A DNA stretch of 64,000 bases from Asterias amurensis (GCF_032118995.1 NC_092651.1:27928938-27992937); one strand, 5' to 3'. Shown: positions 12,103 to 24,179, counted from the stretch's first letter. The notes: generated by a model from the letters alone, not told the origin. Program-made: numbers and translations.

Positions 12103-12932
12103 ATTAAATAAATACTGACACGATATACTTGACTGCAACGGAACAATGCACTCAAGAAGATACACAATAAATTAAAAACGGAACCCAGACATAAGATCGG
12201 TCGAAGACAGCACGCAATGAGAGTTTTGTTGGATAAAAATAGCAAGTAAACTTACCAAAATTCTGGCTGGAAATATCTAGCGTCCAAACACAAAGATTCA
12301 AGCAATTTGCCTACAATTTAAAGACGCACTTTCTTAGTTAGACTAATTTAAAAAGACACTTGGCTATTTCAATGCTAACCCAAATTCACACTTGTTACTT
12401 GATCACTTGCCAAAACACTCCAAAATAACACTTGTTGCTTGATCGCTTGCCAAAAACACTCTGCCGGATTTCCAAGTCGCTACCCTGAAAAACCATGCCG
12501 TGGTGCGAGCATGATTGATTAAATAAATACTGACACGATATACTTGACTGCAACGGAACAATGCACTCAAGAAGATACACAATAAATTAAAAACGGAACC
12601 CAGACATAAGATCGGTCGAAGACAGCACGCAATGAGAGTTTTGTTGGATAAAAATAGCAAGTAAACTTACCAAAATTCTGGCTGGAAATATCTAGCGTCC
12701 AAACACAAAGATTCAAGCAATTTGCCTACAATTTAAAGACGCACTTTCTTAGTTAGACTAATTTAAAAAGACACTTGGCTATTTCAATGCTAACCCAAAT
12801 TCACACTTGTTACTTGATCGCTTGCCAAAACACTCCAAAATAACACTTGTTGCTTGATCGCTTGCCAAAAACACTCTGCCGGATTTCCAAGTCGCTACCC
12901 TGAAAAACCATGCCGTGGTGCGAGCATGATTG
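12103..12932. repeat. 415-bp direct tandem duplication
   Basis: Copy 1 (12103-12517) and copy 2 (12518-12932) are almost identical and adjoin exactly; the offset is 415 at every landmark checked (for example CGAGCATGAT at 12506 and 12921). One seen difference is TTGATCACTT against TTGATCGCTT. Within each unit the phrase CTTGATCGCTTGCCAAAA is itself doubled. The near identity suggests a recent duplication, or an assembly artefact. Confidence 0.9.
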
Positions 12933-12992
12933 CCCCGCATGGACACTCGGACCCCGCCCAACCACCCCGTGAATGGCCGTTGCCCGCGTGTC

Positions 12993-13190
12993 CAAGGTTG
13001 TAGCTAGGGCAAATTGAATGCCAGCTAATTTTGTCGGTCAAGGGGCAGAGCCTCGGAATTTGAAGGGTATAGTTTTTGATTATTATTGGTTTGATGATTT
13101 ATATGAGGTCCCAAAGCTGTCTTCTACCCATTTAGTGACAGAGTCATTGCCAGAGGCAAAAACATTAGCAGGAGAGCCACATAGCATGTA
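12993..13190 (+). mobile_element. isolated end of the CAAGGTTGTAGCTA transposon family
   Basis: Begins CAAGGTTGTAGCTAGGGCAAATTG and continues ATGCC-GCTAATTTTGTCG, matching the inverted end at 35779-35819. No partner end was found to the right; the foldback element at 13201 lies immediately downstream and may have inserted into it. Confidence 0.5.
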
Positions 13191-13200
13191 TAGAGAAAAC

Positions 13201-14095
13201 TATGGTGGCCCCGAAGGGACATTGCATAACGCAAACGTGTGCGCACACATATGCAATGTCGTGAAACAAATCGCGAATATATGCGCACACATATACAATA
13301 TCGTGAAACAATTCGCGAATATGTGCGCACACGTATGCAATGTCGTGAAACAATTCGCGAATATGTGCGCACACGTATGCAATGTCGTGAAACAAATCGC
13401 GAATATGTGCGCACACGTATGCAATCTCGTGAACCAAATCGTGAATATGTGCGCACACGTATGCAATTTCGTGAACCAAATCGTGAATATGTGCGCACAC
13501 GAGTGCGATTTGTTTTGCAATGTCGTGAATTTTATTGCATACCATGTTGCATACCATTAGGATGATGTCATAGTTGTGGATAATTTGTTACTGATCTAGG
13601 GAGTACTGTGGCGCTACAGCAGGCTCCCTCTGTAAAGCATGTGTATACCCAGGAACTTGGCACCAGGCCAAGGACGACCACACGCCTCGCTTGCCTCACA
13701 ACAAAGACTTCTGCTGCAATGACTACCGCTTATCTCACTGTTGGAAAGAAACCCCCCAGATCATTAGACATTTTATTCAAAGGTATGCAACATGGTATGC
13801 AATAAAATTCACGACATCGCAAATAATATTCGCAGACGTGTGCGCACATATTCGCAAATTGTTTCACGACATTGCATACGTGTGCGCACATATTCGCGAA
13901 TTGTTTCACGACATTGCATACGTGTGCGCACGTATTTGCGAATTGTTTCACGACATTGCATACGTGTGCGCACATATTCGCGAATTGTTTCACGACATTG
14001 CATTCGTGTGCGCACATATTTGCGAATTGTTTCACGACATTGCATACGTATGCGCACACGTTTGCGATATGCGATGTCCCTTCAGGGCCACCATA
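13201..14095. mobile_element. complete 895-bp foldback element with 42-bp repeat arms
   Basis: The ends TATGGTGGCCC (13201) and GGGCCACCATA (to 14095) are inverted repeats. The host word GAAAAC stands on both sides (13195-13200 and 14096-14101) as a 6-bp target-site duplication. Each arm is a tandem array of a 42-bp unit containing TGCGCACACGTATGCAATG and TCGTGAAACAATTCGCGAAT, about seven units on the left (13230-13520) and about six on the right in inverse orientation (13830-14070). The arms end inward with matching sequences (TGCATACCATGTTGCATACC at 13537). A unique centre of about 220 bases (13560-13780) carries no clear gene. The arms are open in several frames because 42 is a multiple of three; those frames are not genes. 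This architecture is that of foldback-type DNA elements. Confidence 0.88.
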
Positions 14096-14201
14096 GAAAA
14101 CACTTGTATATAAGGGCCAAATAATTGAAATATCTGGACTTTAGCTTTTAAGGGGCAAGGCAGTTTTGCCTTTGCAAGACTTATTCCACGCACCATTAAA
14201 G

Positions 14202-14510
14202 CTAACACATGAGATGCTTCATTAGAATTTCACTCACCTTGACAACACCGCTCAAGAAAAGACATCTCAAACAAGACATTACAGCTGGGTGCCAGCACAT
14301 CTGCTTACCCTTCAGATCAGACTCCTTCTGCTGTTCCCACATAAGCCAGAAAGGAGAATCTATTGGAAAGGTTGCCATCATCTCCTCATCAAAACCCATC
14401 ATTGCCTCCTTTCTGGTTGACTCTTGCTCAAGCTCAAGAGAAACACTTTCCTTCTCCAACAAGGCAGAAATATTTGCTTTTGTAAAGCAGTATTGGATTG
14501 TCTGATGGCT
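14202..14510 (-). pseudogene. P-element-like transposase fragment 1
   Basis: A fragment with a heptad-type charged stretch (LEKESVSLELEQES) followed by DSPFWLMWEQQK and MCWHPAV. The order coiled coil, FW-EQ, then RWHP followed by a hydrophobic helix is typical of the N-terminal part of P-element/THAP9-type transposases, as I recall them. The remainder of the protein is missing or unrecognisable toward lower coordinates, where the foldback element lies. A second relative is at 17.2-17.6 kb. Confidence 0.55.
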
Positions 14511-15344
14511 GTTCTTTCGACAGAAAGTTTACATATATGCCTTTTTGTACAGCTGCAATCACTGACATACTGCAGTTTGGAATCTTCGGTGATGTAGTAA
14601 TGATAATGTAACTCCTTCCCTTCGCCTTAACTCGATACATTAATGGCAGAAAGATCACTCTGTAGGGGCGAGTCGCGCACTGTTAATTCCCAAGCGGGGG
14701 TGGAACACACTCAATAAAGAGAGGCAGGCACTCACGTTGAAATCAGGAACACGACTGACTCATGCAGCGGCTCCTGCCCATTATTTCTTGTCTTTGATAG
14801 CACTAGCTTTTGGAAGTTGCTATTCCCTTAACAAATGACCCCACTCTATATCGCAGAGCAAAGTCGCTCTCAGTTATCTTTCCTCAACATTTCTGGAAGT
14901 TGAAGTGGGATACATATAGAATCCTCCTGGTATTTTCAGTTTCCAAGAGAAATCCGAAAACACTCTCAGATACACAGCTACATAGCCGTCAGACCCCCTC
15001 TTCATAATCTGAAGAAAATCTTTCCCGAACCAACAGAGCCTTGATCTCTGGGCTGCAGCCTTATGATCACTGAGCAAAGATTTTATAGATGGAGATTTTG
15101 CTCTGCAGCGGTCACATTTAGTTGATTCAAAAACAGCTATCGATGTTGCATTGGGCCGTACCTGTTGTTCTTCTTACTAAAACTGTGCCACCACTGCCTC
15201 ACCTTTACTTCACATTTGCAGATATACAGAGGATAGATATCTGCATTCACTGACCAGTATCCCAAAAGCACAATGAAGTTGTCTACTAAACTTCTCTTTC
15301 TGAATGGGATGACGACCCTCAACAATAAAATGTTTCTTCCCACA
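14511..15344. other. decayed transposon DNA, unassigned
   Basis: Minus-strand frames at 14874-15077 and 15137-15343 look like former coding sequence but carry no motif I can name. They lie downstream of the Merlin fragment and may include its 3' part. Confidence 0.3.
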
Positions 15345-15536
15345 AATTGCCCGAATGTGTCTGTCCTTGTGAGTATATCTTTACAATAATTCTCAAAGAT
15401 TAGATGTTAAATGGTGCTTCCGCCTTCCGTTCCCGTGAGTCAGAAGACTAACCTTCATTTGGCGCCAATGACCTTCTATCTTATTTGTGTTGGCACCTTG
15501 GTCTTTAACAAATTCTGTTGAGTGGTTCACAGTCAC
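15345..15536 (-). pseudogene. Merlin transposase C-terminal fragment
   Basis: Reading down from 15536, the frame gives TVNHSTEFV, GANTNKIEGHWRQMKVSL and THGNGRRK, which are the last part of a Merlin DDE domain including the catalytic Glu (KIEGHW). It is the same block as NRIEGHWRQTKSSL in the copy at 4 kb but clearly diverged, so the two are different insertions. The upstream Asp blocks are absent; a LINE fragment begins at 15540. Confidence 0.75.
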
Positions 15537-15539
15537 ACT

Positions 15540-16700
15540 TTTAAACTTTTAAACTAGTCAAGCGCTATTCCTCGGACACCATAATGTTCTAATTTACGCA
15601 TCAAGATAGCATGGTTAACTGTATCAAATGCTTAAAATAAATCCAAAAAAATACTTACTGAAAAATCTCGATCATTATACAATTTATTAACAACAGAAGA
15701 TGTAGCTAGATCAGTCGAAGGGGTTACGTCTAAAGCCAAACTGTGATTCTGTTAAAAGGTCATTTTTGAAAACAAACAAAATCAATAATTCCAATTGTAA
15801 CATTAGATTTATTGGAGTGAACAAGCTTAATAAAAAATGTTTCCGTTTCAGAGTTACCAATACACAAACTTTACGTATTTTATACACAAGATCCTGCTTT
15901 ATACAAAATACAACCCCACCACCTCTTCTGTTTAGCCTGCATGAACCTTCTACCATACACAAGATCCTGCTTTATATAAAATACAACCCCACCACCTCTT
16001 CTGTTTAGCCTGCATGAATCTTCTACCATACACAAGATCCTGCTTTATATAAAATACAACCCCACCACCTCTTCTGTTTAGCCTGCATGAACCTTCTACC
16101 ATACACAAGATCCTGCTTTATATAAAATACAACCCCACCACCTCTTCTGTTTAGCCTGCATGAATCTTCTACCATACACAAGATCCTGCTTTATATAAAA
16201 TACAACCCCACCACCTCTTCTGTTTAGCCTGCATGAATCTTCTACCATACACAAGATCCTGCTTTATATAAAGTACAACCCCACCACCTCTTCTGTTTAG
16301 CCTGCATGAACCTTCTACCATACACAAGATCCTGCTTCATATAAAATACAACCCCACCACCTCTTCTGTTTAGCCTGCATGAATCTTCTACCATACACAA
16401 GATCCTGCTTCATATAAAGTACAACCCCACCACCTCTTCTGTTTAGCCTGCATGAACCTTCTACTTTGTAATTTGGAATCTAAATCAACGGATCACAGAC
16501 GTCCTCTAACTAGGATTCCGAGACCCCTAAGATTGAAAAGCTTGTTTGTAGCAACTTCAAATTATGAACAATACTTGATATATTTTCAGGCAAACTGCGT
16601 GCATTGATATGCAGCAGTTCGGTATTAGTATTGAATTAAAACAATTCATAAACTCATCTTGGTCATAGAACTGATACTGGATATCCGCTGCTAAAAAAAT
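15540..16700 (-). pseudogene. LINE ORF2 remains (endonuclease and RT), CR1/Jockey type
   Basis: From high to low coordinates: traces of an endonuclease N-terminus near 16600 (IPNCCISMHA), an endonuclease segment RRGGGVVFCIKQDLVY near 15930 that is multiplied in the 73-bp array, then an abrupt passage to an RT block, LTESQFGFR near 15740. This is followed by a FLDL...FDTVNHAIL-like stretch and a GVRGIALDWFK-like stretch near 15570. The RT palm (YADD) is absent, and several stops interrupt the frames. Together with the ORF1-like segment at 16950-17240 it makes one LINE in the minus orientation, internally deleted and truncated at its 3' end. Confidence 0.6.
15878..16464. repeat. 73-bp tandem array, about 8 copies
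   Basis: The unit begins at 15951, 16024, 16097, 16170, 16243, 16316 and 16389, always 73 bases apart, with a partial copy before 15951. Copies differ by only one or two bases (such as GAATCTTC or GAACCTTC, TTTATATA or TTCATATA). Read on the minus strand the unit is part of a LINE endonuclease domain, so the array arose from coding sequence of the surrounding LINE. Because 73 is not a multiple of three, the frame rotates from copy to copy. Confidence 0.95.
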
Positions 16701-16949
16701 TTAAATCTGGATCTATATTATAATAAAAAGAACTGGGAGTTGTATCACCCATTTAAACAATAATTAAGAAAACTGAAATCCAAAAGGGTAAAATATGTAA
16801 AGAACTCAAAAATAACAAACAAATAAACATTGTGATATGCTGTCTTACACCAGGGCATTAAACAACACTGAAACAACATAACATCTTAAACAAAAGTGGA
16901 AAGGTAAATATAATCACGAAATATGTGATGGAATGACAAGAATGGCTGA
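16701..16949. other. unassigned, between LINE ORF1 and ORF2
   Basis: AT-rich with no motif; fits an inter-ORF or decayed part of the same LINE. Confidence 0.3.
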
Positions 16950-17240
16950 GCTCTGATATCCAAGGGTTTGGTGCACTTAGCTGGGGGCTTGGTACTTATT
17001 CCCCTGAATAAAGAGCCCGCCATTACGGAATACGGGATGGTGGCCAGCGTCGTATGCCCGCTTTATGACGTCTCGTAGTGCTCGCTTTTTCTAAACATTG
17101 GCTGCTGGAAGATCGGGTAGGACAAAACCATCAAAGTTAGTGAGGGCTTTTTTGGCGTTCACCAAAACTGAGTGGCGCTCATGGCGGAAAATGAACCTGG
17201 CAATGATGGGGCTGGGTTTGTCGCTAGGAGACTTAGGCGT
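16950..17240 (-). pseudogene. LINE ORF1-like fragment (nucleic-acid chaperone type)
   Basis: The minus-strand translation gives SPIIARFIFRHERHSVLVNAKKAL, then FVLPDLPAANV, RRALRDVIKRAYDAG-like text and NGGLFIQGNKYQAP. The order 'P-I-ARF, R..VL..AKK, DLP, R..L......A, F..G.LFI.G' is that of the RRM plus C-terminal domain of L1/CR1-type ORF1 proteins. One stop is visible. It lies upstream, in transcription order, of the ORF2 remains at 15.5-16.7 kb. Confidence 0.5.
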
Positions 17241-17620
17241 CAAACCAGAAACCCCATTTTTTTGTCCACAAGTTTGTATAGATCCTTAAAACGTACAACA
17301 CTTCCAGAATGCACTGAATAAACAAGATCAGACTTAATCTTCACCTCATCAAATACGATTGAAATATTACGCTGATGAGCTTGCACGTTATACACATTGT
17401 TGTCTGCTAGTGTCTGCAACATCAAATCTGAATTGAGACCGGGTTTTCAAAGTGAGTGTACCCATGTTGAGTGTTTGGATGCAGTAGTTTAACAAAAAAC
17501 AGTCTGTCTGAGCAAATTACATGTGGCTGTTGACTTTGTCTGCAACGCAATGCAGAATTGAACTACAGCTGAATGCCACCACTTTCTCTTTACTACCTGG
17601 ATGGCCTGTTTTTGTTGTTG
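17241..17620 (-). pseudogene. P-element-like transposase fragment 2
   Basis: From 17620 down: WWHSAVVQFCIALQTKST (family RWHP block with the Arg-Trp altered), then in another frame LMLQTLADNNVYNVQ and SIVFDEVKIKSDLVY near 17350. The last block is the 'DEM-I--DLVY' motif with the first catalytic Asp of this P-element/THAP9-like family. Downstream the protein is cut and LINE ORF1 sequence begins at about 17240. A short charged stretch upstream (17700-17790) may be its coiled coil. Confidence 0.55.
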
Positions 17621-18370
17621 CCAGGGGATTCCTCAGGAGCAATGGCTGTGAATTTGTCATCACTCTCCATCTTGGCTTGTTGATTGATGGCATCATGTTC
17701 TTTGGTCAAGCGGTCACTTTCCTCATGTTTCATGCCATCAATCTTGTCAAGTAGCTTCATATTTCTTTTCTTCAGGCACTGGTTTTCTTCTTTAACTACA
17801 TGTATTTTGACATGATGGAGGAGTTGGATGTGTGTGAGAGCATCATTTCGGGTGGGTTGGGCTGTTTCCCGAAACCACTGACTACTACTCTGTCTTTGCA
17901 GTCAATGGCCATGAAGTAAGGTTTATAGTTTGAACTGAAACAGTGTCAATGAGTGAACCATCACTAGATCTGTGTTTAGTTATAACTAACCTCCTCACAT
18001 CCCTTATGTCACATGCACGTTACAAAGGAGACATCGGAGACCTTTGTGAGCTTCCTTCCCATTTATTTGCACTCAGTGTCAGTGTACAAACTTACACAGG
18101 TGAAACTATAAATAACAAATACATGAATGGCTCATTAAATAACACGAAAATGCACATAAACAATAAGAGCAGAGAGACAGTCTAATGAACAGTCTAATAA
18201 AAACAACTTTAAATGCAAGATGAAATGCAGCAATATAACAAGTAATGGCTGAGGACTGATATAGAGTGAAACTTGAACATTAAGACACTATAAAGACAAA
18301 TCCGGCGTTTAAATACAACACTGAAATAACTAATATATATAAATAAACTTGCATCATTGCCGGGAGAAAC
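17621..18370. other. unassigned, probably decayed transposon DNA
   Basis: Nothing with a motif apart from the possible coiled-coil stretch near 17750 on the minus strand. The 3' end of transposase copy B is probably near 18300. Confidence 0.3.
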
Positions 18371-19440
18371 TCAAATATTTCGTCCGTGCACATGAGAAAT
18401 GATACAGCAGTGTTCTGCATGGGGCATACAGCCGTTTTCGGCGGTCTTATTCTGTGTCCATAGAAGTACACCTTGCATGGCAAGGGCTGTCATGTTCGGG
18501 CTCTTTTGGTTAAGGTAGTCAAGCCCAGCGAAAACATGCTCTGCTGCGACATTGTCCTTAGGGCAGGTGGAAGTAGCCTGGCGGAGGTCTTCTCCTGGAA
18601 TACGGTACTTACCTCCAGGAAGATGGTCCTCTAATTGCCTTCTAATACAAACATACATGTTATGTAGAATAATGCTGATAGCTTGTTTGGTATTAAATTC
18701 TATATCTTTGTACCACTGCATAGAGGGCTTTGTGAACTGCATCTCCAAAAGAAACAAAATCTGGAAACTTGATGGCACTGTCATCTACAAGCTCTTGTGG
18801 GTCAACCATCCACTTCTTCACTGCATCATGTAACTGTGTAGTAGACACTAGTGTCCATTACAGAAATTTCCCTCTTATCTAACATTGTCATTAGTGGCTG
18901 CGTAATGTGGGAATTTATCATTCCCATAGCGCGTATTCCTCCGATGATAATTTGATCATCCAAATCAAACATTACAGAGCGGATGAGTTGATTCTTTTGT
19001 TTGGCTTGTGGAAGTGATTCATAAGCATTCCGAATATGTCCTTGATGAAAATGGTAATATACAGCAGAGGCGTTTTCAAATGGTATATTAAAGCGGTTTC
19101 CTCGGTATGCTTTAAGCTTACTTTTTTCACCAACACGATCCAAGGAGTTGAGAAATTCAACAGGAGCACTGGCTTTAGTATTCGCATCTGGGCCAAACGC
19201 CTCGCACACAGTTCTAACTGCTAGAAGTGTAGCTGACTCTTTACCTCTTTATCCTGCATACTCCTGTAAATTCAAGAAAACATACTTGCCACAGTACAAG
19301 TCATTGATTGCAGCCATTATTTTCTTTTGTTTCACTGCTTAAAGTATCCCAACTGTCAACCAGCATAGGTAGTGCCTTTGCACACCATTCTTCCAAAAGA
19401 AGGACAAACTTTTTTTTCATGATACCTCTTTAAGGATCGT
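18371..19440 (-). pseudogene. Academ-like DDE transposase (copy B), partial
   Basis: Starts near 19430 with LVDSWDTLSSE, which corresponds to the stretch after the second catalytic Asp. The long frame 19209-18826 follows, with YRGNRFNIPFENASAVYYH near 19090 (family signature) and GIRAMGMINSHITQPL near 18930. Finally 18680-18371 carries RRQLEDHLPGGKY, CPKDNVAAEHVFAGLD and LAMQGVLLWTQNKT, the C-terminal block. The N-terminal half with the first Asp is absent: sequence above 19440 is unrelated. Several stops lie between the blocks near 18700. It is the best example in this window of the complete C-terminal region of the family. Confidence 0.7.
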
Positions 19441-21640
19441 GTTTGGGCCTAAAGATTTAAATATGGGCTTGAGAAGTTCATACAATAACTCACCACAATA
19501 CGGCAATCTGGGTTCGGATCGGTGCTCTGTTCGGGATCTGATTACGTGAAGTGAAACGGAACTCCGCAGGACAATCCTTGGCCGGCGGTCGCGGTCGGCG
19601 TAGTGGAGTTATATAGTTCCGATGCGGTAAAAATAGTGTTCACACAAGGACAGACGACTGACGATGAAGAATACTCAAAACAGTTAACAATAAAAACTCC
19701 AACGACTCCTCTGTAAGGTATAAAACTGGTTGTCAAAACTGCGAGGACTTAAAACAAGCGTGTCCGGAAACGGGGCAAACTAACCGAAGAAGGAATTTAC
19801 ATGTGCCAAACAGCAACCAGCGAAATATCAACGTTAAACGATGCAAAAGCCGTGCACCAACAGGAACACAAAACGGGCGTTGATTGGTGGATGGAAACAC
19901 GTGATATCAATATTATAAACAGGTACATGTAGTCACCACACAGCGATCAGTCATGGTGTTTTTCATTTCGAGCTTTCGAGCAACAAAACATTTATTTTTT
20001 GTTAGTTTTTTGCAAATTCGCTTAGAGTCAACAGTTCTTGGAGAGAGCTGATCATTTCCTCTAAAAGAATAACGACATTCTCAATTTGAACCTCTTGATT
20101 TGTGTCACATCGATTTACAAAGAAAGTAATATACATAGTGACATACGCATCAAATGAACTCAAGTAAATTGACAGGATGAACACTATTCTTCTTCTTGAA
20201 ATAAACCATGTTCTTTAACAAGAGAAGGGGGATTAATATTTACAGAAATTTCCGGAAAATGTAGTACAGTTTGTTAGGTCGTAACCTCAAGGGGTGTTTT
20301 CTTACGCCCTTGTTGGCTGAGGAAACCAATGAATTAATTAAATCACTTATAATATACAACTTTCTTCTTGGATACTTAAGGGTGCTTCTTTCAAGCCTTG
20401 GTTGAAACAATAAACAATTACAAGTCACAGCTCTTCTTGTTCACGTTTAACTCAAAGGTACAAATTATTTACAACTTCCTTGGATTGAACTCAAGGGTTC
20501 GTCCACTCGATTAACTCAATAAATCAGAGCACATCTTTGGCCAGCTTGCATTAAAACATATAACAAAATTAATCTAAAATAAACTAAAATGTGTTTTCGG
20601 TTGCCACGACATACGGCCTCAGTTTTAGCCCGGGGTTTGGTGGCCATCTACAGTAAAATAATTAATCAAAAACGTCCAACTATCTTGCCAATAATACACA
20701 ATTTTAAAGGCAATGCATCATCGTGAAATACTGAAAACACTTTAAACTGATTCTACTTGCAACTTCAAAAAGAAAATAACCAATTGAAACTTCATTGAAC
20801 ATCACTAAACGGAAAACTTTGTTTGCTCGATAGCTTCGCTCTTTAACAAATCAAATTCAACAATTGGGCATACTGCACTTAGCTTTGCTTAGATAAAAAT
20901 TACAAATTAACTATTTTACGCACGATATTTACGGTGTAGGAGGACACGGTTCCAGGCTGTGGGCGCCGGTGGAAATCGGTCATTGAAGACTTTCCCAAAA
21001 TCACAAAATTCTGCCGTAGACTTTCGGTCTCACGGAACTCTTAGAACGGTGGAGTCTGCCCTATAACCTGCGAGGGCTGAACCCACTCGCCGGGTGGTTC
21101 CAGTGATCCACTCTCACTCACTCTCTCAATCTCTCTACCATTACAAGCGACCCTGCTCCGTCGGAGTCATCGTCGATACTACTCTACATTAACTATATCC
21201 CTACCCACGAAACCTTCCCACGATTGCCCCACCTACATTCCACATACCATGTTCATAATGTGCCCATTCACAAAACCAAAACCAAATATCATGACCAAAT
21301 AGGGAATTCTCTCGACCCCAGAACAATAAACGAACTTTTACTACCCGTGACACAATACAACTTAAAACGGACCATGGGCTGCTTGACCATCTATCCGCGA
21401 ACTGAAAAGACTAAAGAATTCCGCGCCACAAAACTAAATACTTTACAAAGTTCCACAAAAATGGAAACACTTTGACAATTTGTGTCCTGAAATATCTGCA
21501 TACATATCTATGCAGGCATAATATTCTTCCCTCTTTATTCTGACTTTCAATTTATTTGCCCTCGGGTAACATAAAAAAAAACTCTCATTGAATAATCTAA
21601 ACAGTCAACTGTTGTACTTACTGAAATGTTCCTACTGTCT
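19441..21640. other. unassigned non-coding DNA
   Basis: No recognisable gene, RNA or element end in 2.2 kb. A GC-richer patch lies at 20940-21130. Short frames (for example 21224-21475) have no domain. Confidence 0.4.
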
Positions 21641-21659
21641 ATATAACATGTATTCTAGT

Positions 21660-22770
21660 GGTGTGCTATTTTGGCTAGATGTAGCCAACTGAGTGTACCA
21701 TAACTATTTGATGGACACCAAAGCACACTCACTATAGGCACCTGTACCTGTCATTGAGAATATCTGCCCAACTGAGAATGGTTTAATATTTTAGCCACAT
21801 GTAGACAGATTAGCACTTAAGTTTTAGTTTAGTTTCAGTAGACTTTACACTAGCATAAAAATATAGAAATACAAATCGATACATAAAGAAATAAAGAATC
21901 GAAATAGCTACAAAATACCAAGCCATTCATGCCAGTGAGTGGCGAGGAGGAACAGGTGACCAGCACCTCTACAAAGCTTTCCTGCCACAAGAAATGTCCC
22001 CTGAAAATGTCCCACTTGAAAATAAAAAGTGGGGGAAAAAAAAGAGATGGGGCGCTTTAAGGCGGGACTGACAATTTCCTTTAAAGCTATATGTCATTAA
22101 AGAATGCATGTACCGTAACTGTGGGATAATAAAGAACTTAACCAATCCAGCAAGCAATCCAAAAGTTTAGGAACAAATGAGAATGTTCAACTTATCTTCT
22201 TATCAGCAAAAGGGACACATCCCTGGTAAGCTATTTTGGTTAGATGTAGCCAATTGAGTTTACCGGAAGTAAGATACCGAATTCCACTTAAGACCCATTA
22301 CACCTGCACCAATAATGCTGTACTGTCATGACTGTAGTGGTAGTTCTAATTCAGCTAGATGTAGCTGGTTGAGACTGCCATGCTTATTTCAGCCAACCTA
22401 GTCATAAGGATGTGTAGTTTCACAATAACTTCCTGAAATGGCAGGCCGGGTCTGAATATGAGGCTTAATCAGCATTCAGAAGTAAAGGTTGCCATAGCAA
22501 CACCAAAAGCCACTACATAGCCGCAGCCATCAACTCAGACATGCATGTATTGCATGTTTTGTTGCAGAATATGTACATGTTACCTCCTAAAAATGAGGAC
22601 ACCACTGTCTTCCTTTCTGCTATGTTGTGGTATACTAAGTTGGCCAGGTGTGGCTGAATGAGAATTCCAAAAATGTATGCAAAGAAATTGCTTGCTGGAT
22701 CATTTGGATGTTAGACTTGTGAAGTATCTATGACAGACAAGCTAGTTTGGCTAGATGTAGCTACCTGAGC
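21660..22770 (+). repeat. irregular repeats around a GGCTAGATGTAGCC hairpin
   Basis: A motif close to TTTGGCTAGATGTAGCCAACTGAG occurs near 21668, 22230, 22355 and 22742, with weaker forms near 21790 and 22637. Spacing in neighbouring pairs is about 110-125 bases. The core is a short hairpin (GGCTA, GATG loop, TAGCC). Sequence between copies is diverged, so this is either an old tandem repeat or a set of similar binding sites. Confidence 0.55.
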
Positions 22771-22799
22771 GTGTCAATAAAGATAAGGAAATCAATGTC

Positions 22800-23610
22800 C
22801 ATTAATTTGAATCATTTAAGATTAATGAAGGTACAGGTGCAAAAACCAATTATCACTTAAATAAAATCATTTTTGGGACCAGATGAAATTGGGTTTGATT
22901 TCCTCGTACTTAAATCATGACTTGCTGGACATGTTTTCATTAGGGTACAAATTTTAGGTGCAAACTCCTGGAATTGCCTTTCAACCTCATTTTACCTGAA
23001 GGTGATCAGAAATATTTTGGTGATATTCACATTTGCACGCACTTACAAAATGCGAGTAAGGACATCGTACGTGGCCAGCACGTGTAAGTACGGCCTCCAT
23101 ACGATAACGTGACAATCGCAAGATTAACGTACGTTGCAAGCACGAACATGTACAACTCACTTACCATGTGCGCAACGTACGATGCATACAACCGCTCACA
23201 ACCAGGTGTGGTGCGCAGGCCATGTGCTTACACCTTGTGCAAATAGTCTGAGTGACATTCGTTGAGGTACTCCCTCCCTGCTCTTGCCACTCCCCACGTT
23301 TTCTGAAAAACGTGGTTGCCGTGGCCTCCCAAAAAACATACGGACAAGAAACACGCACGGTGGGTTGTGACCGAGGCTTAAAGGGCGAGTTTCATTGTCA
23401 GACTCGTCAATATAGAAATCCTGTAACTGAAAAACTGACACAAAATAACGTTCGCTCGACACGAAGTAAACTTCAAATATTCTTATTAAATAAATCTTAG
23501 GGGTATTTACAATATTTACAACATAGTCAAGGTATAAACTGAAATGATGGCTTCCGGACTTTCGGTTTGCCAGTAACTATTGGTTGTATTAGCTCACAAC
23601 ATCAAATACA
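22800..23610. other. unassigned; possible MITE end near 23380
   Basis: No gene. The stretch ending near 23383 reads on the minus strand TTTAAGCCTCGGTCACAACC, which resembles the end of a palindromic MITE, but no partner end was found. Confidence 0.3.
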
Positions 23611-23616
23611 CTTGCT

Positions 23617-24175
<559 letters not shown>

Positions 24176-24179
24176 AACG

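Noticed and set aside
12395-12995. Duplicated small proteins
   Set aside because: They mirror the 415-bp tandem duplication; no domain, and the same frames repeat with the unit.
13018-14124. Cys- and His-rich or Arg-rich repeat proteins on both strands
   Set aside because: They are readings of the 42-bp foldback arms; all frames are open because the unit length is a multiple of three.
15878-16464. CRISPR-like array
   Set aside because: The 73-bp units are contiguous with no variable spacers, and the source is LINE coding sequence in a eukaryotic context.
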